NCBI RefSeq assembly: GCF_028288225.1
Contig: NZ_JAQBOC010000062.1
Location: 122,265-171,425 of the forward strand
DNA length: 49,161 nt
Direction of reading: 5' to 3'
Source: Mucilaginibacter sp.
GTDB taxonomy: Bacteria; Bacteroidota; Bacteroidia; Sphingobacteriales; Sphingobacteriaceae
Made by a program: the position numbers and the translations under genes. Below, one piece after another: positions 42,828 to 49,161 of the stretch. Numbering within the stretch: position 1 is the first letter of the stretch; each line of letters begins with the position of its first letter. Below the pieces are notes generated by a model that did no database searches, was not told the origin of the DNA, and was given only the letters and a program-made list of their open reading frames with translations.

Positions 42828-43547
42828 TTAAACGAGTGCATAATCATAGTTATCAAAGGTCTGCCGCATGATGCTGCCGGCATCCTTCAAAATCGGCCTG
42901 CCATGCCCGAAGACCATCTTATCAAAGTCCAGGTCCGTTACTTTCAGGATGCTGCTAATGCCCTCCGCCATATTTTCATAGATGATGCACAGTCCCAACC
43001 CGGTAGTGTTCGACAACAGGTCGCCTGCGATCAGCACCTCTTCGTTTTCCGCCAGCAGGGAGATATGGCCCCTGGTGTGGCCTGGTGTGTGGATTATGCG
43101 AATGCCGCCCAGCAAAGGCAGCAGGTCATGGTCATTTAACTGTTCGTCTATACTTACCGGCTCGATATTGATGCCGGAGCGCTTGATGGCCAGCTCGTAG
43201 ATCAGCCAGTTTTTTAGCCCGGGCGTCAGGCAGATCTCTTTGCGGCAGGCAATGCCATAGCGCATGATCTTCGCATCCTCACGGTGTGCCATTACCGGAA
43301 CCCTTAACATCCGCTTTATCTCTTCGGCACTTCCGGCATGATCCGGATGCGCATGGGTCAGGATGATCCGTTTGATATCGTAAGGGCTCTTACCCCCATT
43401 CTCGATTGCGCTGAAAATTTTTCCTGCACTTCCTTTGGGGCCGGTATCGATCAGGGTGAGGCCATTATCTTCTATCACAAAAACGTTAACCCAGCCTAAG
43501 CTGATCTGGTATATATTATTGCTGATCCTTTTCATACGATTATTCAT
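42828..43547 (-). CDS. MBL-fold metallo-hydrolase
   Basis: The 239-residue protein has the complete metallo-beta-lactamase signature: THAHPDHAG, HTPGHTRGHISLL and AGDLLSNTTG, with a C-terminal FGHGRPI. The zinc ligands are therefore intact, unlike the MBL protein at 23231-24031. A start at MKRISNNIYQI (residue 5) is possible. The substrate is unknown; the group includes glyoxalase II-like and lactonase enzymes. Confidence 0.9.
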   Translation of the reverse strand: MNNRMKRISNNIYQISLGWVNVFVIEDNGLTLIDTGPKGSAGKIFSAIENGGKSPYDIKRIILTHAHPDHAGSAEEIKRMLRVPVMAHREDAKIMRYGIACRKEICLTPGLKNWLIYELAIKRSGINIEPVSIDEQLNDHDLLPLLGGIRIIHTPGHTRGHISLLAENEEVLIAGDLLSNTTGLGLCIIYENMAEGISSILKVTDLDFDKMVFGHGRPILKDAGSIMRQTFDNYDYALV

Positions 43548-43950
43548 GTTTGATTTTAAATAAAAAACTTATTGATTAATGCGTAAAAAATGAGTTCATA
43601 GCTCTTGCTTTCGGATTGAAGTATTTATTTAATAGTCATCGTTTGTACCTCCCAGGTGTCCTTTTTTGAAATATCAAACGTTGTTTTCTGATACAAAAGT
43701 TCAAAAGATCTATGTTAACAAATGTTAAAATCGACAATCCGGCGAATTTTGCCTATTAATAGCTAAATTAAAGCGACGTTATAGAGTTAATTTTTAGGAG
43801 AAACAGGCGTTTCAGGAGAAATCAGAATTTGGATATTGATTCGAAGAGACAAAAAACCCTCTTTCCGCACAGCGAAGAGAGGGTGATTGAGTGTAGCGAT
43901 GACCGGGTGAGCCAACCGCTTGCCTGCTCTAAATATGATCGTAGTGCAGT
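43548..43950. other. 403-bp gap with a terminator
   Basis: The gap carries the astacin terminator (43851-43884). A 69-residue minus frame at 43787-43996 overlaps the astacin gene in another register and is not supported. Confidence 0.6.
43851..43884 (-). terminator. Terminator of the astacin gene
   Basis: accctct at 43856-43862 and agagggt at 43878-43884 pair; on the minus strand the hairpin is followed by a T-run. A hairpin with a similar stem lies at 48545-48576. Confidence 0.75.
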
Positions 43951-45801
43951 TTACAACAACTGGAACCAGCCGGCCCAGCCACCGTTTGCATCCCACCAGG
44001 TGGAATAAACAACACCATCGGTACCTACAGTAAAGAGATCAATATGTTGAGGAAGCCGTGATATGGCTGTTATTTGCCCCCCGGTCATAGTGACACCTCC
44101 GGATACGTTAAACCAGCTGGACCATCCGCCGGCGGCATCCCACCAGCAACTGTATACCCGGTTGTCCGTTCCGGTAACAAATACATCAAGGTGATTAGGG
44201 TTGCGGGAAATTGCGGTAACCTGCGATCCCGGCGAAGCTACGCCCCCTGATACCTGGAACCAGTTACCCCAGCCGCCGTTGCCATCCCACCAGGTAGACA
44301 TAACAGCGCCATTTGAATCTGTGGTGAACAGATCAAGGTGCTCTGTAAAACGAGATACCACGTTAACTGAAGAATCAGGGTGGCATACCAGGTTACCCAC
44401 GGCAAACCAACTTGACCAGCCACCGTTTGCATCCCACCAGCAACTGTATACCCTATTATCGGTTCCTATGGTGAAAACATCCAGGTGTTCAGTAAAACGA
44501 CTGATCGCTGTAACAGTTGCACCGTTGGCAGCTACGCCTCCGGATAACTGGAACCAGTTAGCCCATCCACCGTTGGCGTCCCACCAGGTGGACATTGTTT
44601 CACCGTTGGACCCCGTAGTAAACAGATCAAGATGATCTGAATAACGGCATACCACGTTAACTGTTGAGCCCGGACGGCAAGTTAAATTTCCGATAGTGAA
44701 CCAATTTGACCAGCCACTGGACTGATCCCAATACATGCTGTAAACTTTATTATCTGTTCCAACAGTAAATAGGTCCAAGTGTCCCGGAACCCTTGCAACA
44801 GAAGTTACAGGCGAACCAGCACCACCGCCTGACGCAACACCTCCTGCAAGCTGGAACCAGGGCGCCCAGCCGCCATTGTTATCCCACCAATTACTCATGG
44901 TACGGCCATCAGAGGCTACCGCAAATACATCAAGGTGTGTCGGGTAACGAGCCACAACGCTAATAGGCGTGGTGCTGCGGGCATGCAGGTTTACTAACCG
45001 GGGATAAACCTGGCCTGCAAACTGGCCATCAAGGGTGTCAATATCCGTTCCGCCGGGTATGGCTATCCCGTTTTTCATGATCTGGGCTGGCAGCCAGTAA
45101 CACATAATGGAATTTGGATCGGCCTGCGCGGTAGCTATAAGGGCTGATTGTGGTATAGGTGTTAATACCTGGGCAATTACCTGGTCTCTGGTCCAACCTT
45201 GTGTGCTCATAAAATAGGCGATCGCTTTTTCCGTATCGATCCCGTTGACTATCTCGCTGCGTAAATGTTCATGCGGAAAACCGAGCGTGTGGCCTGTTTC
45301 ATGGCGTATTACGCGATAAAATTCAGAATCAGCAGTGTTCATGCTGAAACTGTCCAGGTTCATGGTTGGCTGATCAGCCGTAATACTTAATACATCCGTT
45401 CCGAGGTATGACCAATAGCCATCACCCGCAGTGCGGCTGATTCTTACCTGTGGATTTACGGTAGTTTCTGAAAATGTAACCTTTCCAAATGCGCCCCATG
45501 CATTCATATGTGAAAGGATGCGGGCGCGCAAATCAGCCGGAGGATTATCAAGGAAACCAACCGTCAGGCTAACACCGCCTACTCCCCAATATTTGGCTGT
45601 AAGTAGCGCCAGATGTTCGGGCGGAATGACCACATTAGGCATTGCAGCCATCAACTGACTGATGGCCGGCGCATTAGCAGGGTTAATTTTTATAGCTGTA
45701 TCTGCTGCTGATGCCCATAGTTCCGGCGGTAGAACCTTGATAGTACATGTTTTGATGTCAGCGGTTCCTTTTTTGGGGGGTTCTTTTTCCAATGTTTCCA
45801 T
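43951..45801 (-). CDS. Astacin-like M12A metalloprotease fused to a seven-blade PLL-type propeller
   Basis: The 616-residue protein has an astacin catalytic domain (about 60-265): zinc motif HETGHTLGFPHEHLR at residues 167-181 and Met-turn SIMCYW, with Cys where His is usual. The rest (about 270-616) is seven repeats of about 49 residues with WWDANGGWxxWFQL, the blade of Photorhabdus lectin-like (DUF346) propellers. The blades alternate between two subtypes, so a two-blade unit was duplicated. There is no recognisable signal peptide (METLEKEPPKKGTADIKTCT), which is strange for an astacin. The propeller probably binds sugar; a role in attack on other cells or in defence is inference. Confidence 0.88.
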   Translation of the reverse strand: METLEKEPPKKGTADIKTCTIKVLPPELWASAADTAIKINPANAPAISQLMAAMPNVVIPPEHLALLTAKYWGVGGVSLTVGFLDNPPADLRARILSHMNAWGAFGKVTFSETTVNPQVRISRTAGDGYWSYLGTDVLSITADQPTMNLDSFSMNTADSEFYRVIRHETGHTLGFPHEHLRSEIVNGIDTEKAIAYFMSTQGWTRDQVIAQVLTPIPQSALIATAQADPNSIMCYWLPAQIMKNGIAIPGGTDIDTLDGQFAGQVYPRLVNLHARSTTPISVVARYPTHLDVFAVASDGRTMSNWWDNNGGWAPWFQLAGGVASGGGAGSPVTSVARVPGHLDLFTVGTDNKVYSMYWDQSSGWSNWFTIGNLTCRPGSTVNVVCRYSDHLDLFTTGSNGETMSTWWDANGGWANWFQLSGGVAANGATVTAISRFTEHLDVFTIGTDNRVYSCWWDANGGWSSWFAVGNLVCHPDSSVNVVSRFTEHLDLFTTDSNGAVMSTWWDGNGGWGNWFQVSGGVASPGSQVTAISRNPNHLDVFVTGTDNRVYSCWWDAAGGWSSWFNVSGGVTMTGGQITAISRLPQHIDLFTVGTDGVVYSTWWDANGGWAGWFQLL

Positions 45802-46660
45802 TTTTTTTACTTTTTAGTGGATATGAATGAATAAGTGAATAGTTCATTATCTGTAAAAAGCGAAACGAGGAGGGGGTAGTGAGCATTCGTTTTGCCAGGT
45901 ATTTATTTACCCTTTGATTAATTGGCCTAATCTTTAAGTAAAGTTAGAAAATATATTTCTCAATATACCGCGTATTTTTACTTTAAAATTAAAAAAAATG
46001 CGTATTTCTACGCTGATAAATTAAAAGAAATCGGGGAATTTGGCCTGTGTAGGCACTATTTTTAGCTTGGGCGATGTTTATTCACCACATGAAAAAACCA
46101 TTGAAATTCAATTATATCTGATCCCATAACGCAGAAAAGCCAGTAATTATTAATCGTTACCATAAAGTTATTTAAAGGCCATATTATTAGTCTTTTTAAA
46201 GTACTTCAGATAAATCCGACCGCAAATCCGACACAAAAAAGGTAAAACCTGTCAATTTTATAGCTAAAGAACGACTCTCGTCGGGACCACCAAAAAGCCA
46301 GTAGTTTAATCAGGTGGTCAATATCTGCGGTATATCCTGTCTCGTCCTAATTTTACTCAAAAAGTGTATCGAGGTTCGAATTCCCCCTCTCTCCGCAAAA
46401 CAAAAATGCTGCCAACTGATAAGCGGGTGACATTTTTTGTTCAATTCGATCCGGATTTATTTAAAGGAGTGATAAAACAAAAAATGACAGGAGCGATAGC
46501 GATTATTATGTTGATTAATTACATTTCAAAAAGATGCAATCTTTATTATCAAAGCCTTTTTATTTATTAAATTTTCTTTACGCTTTTATAGGTTTTTTCA
46601 TTTTTTTATTACGTAATTTAGTATAGTGTTAATATAGCTGACCATTAAGTAATCACGGAT
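45802..46660. other. 859-bp gap with tRNA-Ser relic
   Basis: It contains the upstream region of the astacin gene, an inverted pair gaccacc/ggtggtc (46285-46319), and the tRNA-Ser 3' relic (46364-46396). The 68-residue frame at 46364-46570 starts inside the relic and is not a gene. No other gene is supported. Confidence 0.6.
46364..46396 (+). pseudogene. tRNA-Ser 3' end relic
   Basis: gaggttcgaattccccctct at 46371-46390, followed by ctccgc, has the T-loop TTCGAAT and the acceptor-end ctctctccgc of a tRNA-Ser. The first half of a tRNA is absent upstream. Truncated tRNA 3' ends usually mark attachment sites of integrated elements; no integrase is visible in the window. Confidence 0.6.
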
Positions 46661-48031
46661 ATGAGCAGTAAGTATTTTAACGAGATCAAAATATGTTTCT
46701 TGCCCTTATTAGGTATGTTTTTTACATGTGCAGGCGTTAAAGCTCAACTTTTACCTAAACTAAACAAAACTATTAACGAGGGAGCCAATATAATCAGGGG
46801 TGTGGGCAATTTAGTAAATGCCGCTAAAAGAACCACCGCAGATTTTAATAAGAATGTTACGGTTGTTAAAGGTAATCCTGCAACCAGAGGTAATGCAGGT
46901 ACAACTAATCCTCCTGTTGCCCCGGTACCCGTGGTAGGTAAGGCTACAGAGCCTAAATTTAAGAACGGAAAATTTACAAATTTCCTATGGGAACCTGTTT
47001 CTTATTTTGATGGTCAACTGTTTCCGTCAAGTATTATATGTATGTCAACCTATAAGGGGCAATTAACACCAATGTTAGAGGCAATAAGCCGACCTTTGGG
47101 ATTTAGATTGATGAGTAAATCGTCTAATATTCCGCTTCATTGGGAAATAGAATGTGTTGAAAAAAAATATTTTGACAAAGTTAGCGGGACTGTTGTTTTT
47201 CAGCAGGCTGACCGCGAAGTTGATTTACAACCTGACTTACCCTGGAATTTTGAAACATTGGGTAATCAGTTTAGCAGTGCCCCAATAAATGTATATTTCA
47301 GAATTTTTGATGACGACGGAAACAAAGAGGAAAAAACAATACCAATTTATGTCAGAAGCATCGATGATTGTATTACACAGTATAAAGACCAATCATTAAC
47401 GTTTTTGTTTACCGGGTATATCCAGGAGCAGCATCCCGAAATTGATAAAATATTGAAAGAAGCCTTAAATACCAAAATAATAGATGCTATTGACGGATAC
47501 CAGGGAGGCGAAGACTATGTTGACAAGCAGGTCGAAGCTATATGGAGGGTATTGCATAACAGGGGATTTCAGTACAGCAGCATTACTAAAACCACAGGCA
47601 ATAATGGCAACATCAACAGTCAGGAGGTCAGAACATTTGCTAATTCGATAAAAACAAGCCAGGCAAATTGTGTTGATGGTACTGTTGTTTTCGCATCCAT
47701 TTTAAGAAAAATAGGGATTCATACAATTCTTGTGTTAACACATGATCATTGCTTTTTGGGCTACTTCTTAGATCAGGACAAAAAGAAAGTGAGATTTCTG
47801 GAAACCACTATGCTTTCCAATTCAAGTTATGTTGATGATAAAAAGAAAACAATTTCTCTCAGCAGCGCCAAAACGCCTGCAGCAAAAAATGCAGTATACA
47901 AGAGGCTATTTGCAACAGCTGTGGCAACAGCAATGTATGAATTTAATGATTACAAGTCAAAAAATGATGTTACTATAATAGATGTTGACGATATGCGGGA
48001 ATTAGTCAGACCAATGCCGATCTATAATTAA
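46661..48031 (+). CDS. Secreted transglutaminase-like protein, function unknown
   Basis: The 456-residue protein has a signal peptide (ICFLPLLGMFFTCAGVKAQ), a linker rich in Asn, Thr and Pro (about 60-95), a beta-rich middle part and a papain-like/transglutaminase-type core: Cys337 in SQANCVDGTVVFASIL and His363 in HDHCFLGYFLD with Asp371. The C-H-D order fits the family. Peptide or cell-wall crosslink hydrolysis is possible; I cannot name a subfamily. A promoter at about 46620 is probable but not clear. Confidence 0.75.
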   Translation: MSSKYFNEIKICFLPLLGMFFTCAGVKAQLLPKLNKTINEGANIIRGVGNLVNAAKRTTADFNKNVTVVKGNPATRGNAGTTNPPVAPVPVVGKATEPKFKNGKFTNFLWEPVSYFDGQLFPSSIICMSTYKGQLTPMLEAISRPLGFRLMSKSSNIPLHWEIECVEKKYFDKVSGTVVFQQADREVDLQPDLPWNFETLGNQFSSAPINVYFRIFDDDGNKEEKTIPIYVRSIDDCITQYKDQSLTFLFTGYIQEQHPEIDKILKEALNTKIIDAIDGYQGGEDYVDKQVEAIWRVLHNRGFQYSSITKTTGNNGNINSQEVRTFANSIKTSQANCVDGTVVFASILRKIGIHTILVLTHDHCFLGYFLDQDKKKVRFLETTMLSNSSYVDDKKKTISLSSAKTPAAKNAVYKRLFATAVATAMYEFNDYKSKNDVTIIDVDDMRELVRPMPIYN

Positions 48032-48788
48032 AATTAAGTCAAATTTGCCAACTCACAAACAGGATCAGCTCGTTTATCCAGCCATACCCCTGATATGCCC
48101 CTTCCCAAGTGTTTATGCTGTCAAAATTAAATAGGGGCAATGCGGCTTCAGAAACAGCTAATTGTTTGGAACAATTTCTTTCCAAAGTTCATTTTATGGC
48201 ATTTTGAGTAATGGTAAATATCCAATTTTCAGCTATGGTTGTGTCCAAATGAGCTCATTACATCGAATAAATTAATATTTCCACCCAACTCCATCATTAA
48301 AGAAATATAACTATGCCCTGGCCAAATAAACCTTAAAGTTTTGTATTCAGCGTATCGGTAATTAACCGGGGATTTGTTAGTTTATCCAACACTGAAACAA
48401 CTTCTCTACTACCTTTATGCAATCCTGTAATATCTAAAAAAGGATTATTTAGCAACTTCGAGGCAAGTAATTCAAGAACCCCGGTTTCATAAAGTAAAGT
48501 TAACTTGTGGTTGTTATCCTTTGTTTTGCTTTGTGGCTTTAATTAAAAAACCCTCTTAATGTGCTATAAAGAGGGTATTTATATATTTGGGTATTTTTAG
48601 TTTTTACCCGGTTAGTGGTCTCAAGGGCTCCGATTTCCAATAATTTTATCGAAGATTTACAACTTTTAATTGATTTGACAACGTAATAATGCAGATTTTT
48701 TAAATGGCAACGGGAAGTATTTCAAACTAGTTAAGTGATATTAGCCCCTCATTGTATGAAAAATCACATGCCAAGGCGCGTTAACAAA
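48032..48788. other. 757-bp gap with decayed minus-strand frames
   Basis: The region has stop-interrupted minus-strand frames, for example one ending at 48333-48335 with ETGVLELLASKLLNN, and others below it with LMMELGGNINLFDVMSSFGH and ALPLFNFDSINTWEGAYQGY. They have different phases and no start codon, so a decayed gene is possible but not identified. The terminator at 48545-48576 lies in this gap. Confidence 0.4.
48545..48576 (-). terminator. Terminator downstream of the cytochrome gene
   Basis: accctctt at 48550-48557 and aagagggt at 48569-48576 pair; the minus-strand tail is a run of T. It lies about 210 bases after the cytochrome stop. Confidence 0.65.
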
Positions 48789-49161
48789 TCACAATTTTTG
48801 AAACGCAATAACCTGATTTTTGATCGGTTTAACAGCTCTTAAATAAGCATAGATTGCTGCAAGATCGTTAGCCTTCATTCCAGCATACAAATACCATGGC
48901 ATTGGTATTTGTGGATCGCCGGGGTTAAGTTTAGCCGCTTGCTTTTCTTTACCTTCAAAGCTTTTAAATCGTTGAATGAATATATCTTTACTCCATGATC
49001 CAATACCGGTTAGCTTATCTGGTGTGATATTTGCGGAATGTACAACACCTCCCTGCTGTTTAAATTCCATTCCACCGCCAAACTCTGTCCCAGGGATTAT
49101 ATCCCCATGATATCTTTTACTATGACAATCTACACAAGCCGCTGCGTTAACAAGGTAAGCG
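48789..49161 (-). CDS. c-type cytochrome, N-terminus cut by window edge
   Basis: The frame is open to the window edge, so the true start lies outside; an internal ATG at 49068-49070 is not the start. The heme site CVDCH is encoded at about 49120-49134. Further on are GIGSWSKDIFIQRF and PMPWYLYAGMKANDLAAIYAYL, with the likely axial Met in PMPW. It is a class I-like periplasmic cytochrome c domain of the type found in dehydrogenase electron chains; the other domains cannot be seen. Confidence 0.88.
   Translation of the reverse strand, partial: AYLVNAAACVDCHSKRYHGDIIPGTEFGGGMEFKQQGGVVHSANITPDKLTGIGSWSKDIFIQRFKSFEGKEKQAAKLNPGDPQIPMPWYLYAGMKANDLAAIYAYLRAVKPIKNQVIAFQKL

Noticed and set aside
43787..43996. 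69-residue minus-strand frame
   Set aside because: It overlaps the astacin gene in another register and passes through the terminator.
46364..46570. 68-residue plus-strand frame
   Set aside because: It starts inside the tRNA-Ser relic (GSNSPSLRK is the translated T-arm and acceptor end) and has no family features.
48545..48576. Small RNA ending at this hairpin
   Set aside because: It lies on the strand and at the distance expected for the cytochrome transcript, which is the simpler explanation.

Overview
The window looks like chromosomal DNA from a Bacteroidota soil or plant-associated bacterium of the family Sphingobacteriaceae, most likely Mucilaginibacter or a close relative of Pedobacter. 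The grounds are -7 boxes of the Bacteroidota form TAnnTTTG (for example at 5128-5135 and 31173-31180), families largely confined to the phylum (DUF6660, TonB receptor with carboxypeptidase-like domain, two-component beta-propeller kinase, GH144-like glucoamylase), and many small palindromic or word-like intergenic repeats. The genus is inferred. No rRNA, complete tRNA, CRISPR array or intact transposase is present.

Layout. 1-3004 (minus): an envelope redox operon in the order Rieske lipoprotein, thioredoxin, ApbE flavin transferase, DUF4266 lipoprotein, DUF3570 barrel. 3180-5107 (minus): an SDR gene followed by an AraC-type regulator, separated by a 42-bp tandem repeat. 5249-5513: a palindromic MITE-like element. 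5645-6587: ArsR plus SRPBCC operon. 6646-8097 (minus): HD protein and YitT. 8212-15342 (plus): three paralogous histidine kinases, a receiver-only regulator and a receiver-adenylate cyclase, apparently a phospho-signalling block that ends in cAMP. 15393-21630 (minus): hypothetical, desaturase, LuxR regulator with its propeller kinase, orphan HigA-like protein. 21674-27830: GH144-like enzyme, MBL protein, NudK, DeoR regulator, RlmF, glycosyltransferase. 28088-30647: DUF6660 plus TonB receptor. 30734-31804: divergent HxlR/azoR pair with a clear operator. 32113-38321: small protein, GT-C-like membrane protein, protoporphyrinogen oxidase-like flavoprotein, Crp/Fnr regulator, membrane protein, VOC protein. 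38458-40317: M1 peptidase. 40712-42400 (minus): a second SDR-AraC cassette paralogous to the first. 42508-43547: MBL hydrolase plus a small protein. 43951-45801: astacin protease fused to a seven-blade lectin-like propeller. 46661-48031: secreted transglutaminase-like protein. 48789-49161: partial cytochrome c.

The points most worth following are: (1) the flavinylation/thiol/Rieske operon, in which the tiny DUF4266 lipoprotein carries an ApbE-target-like motif beside a Cys-Gly-Cys tail; (2) the two SDR-AraC cassettes, which share an operator of two half-sites with a 22-bp period at identical spacing from the -7 box; (3) mosaic identity among the three tandem kinases, one of which has a palindromic repeat inside its ATPase domain; and (4) several gene and tRNA relics (azoR, epimerase, acyltransferase, tRNA-Ser 3' end) in the gaps between genes.
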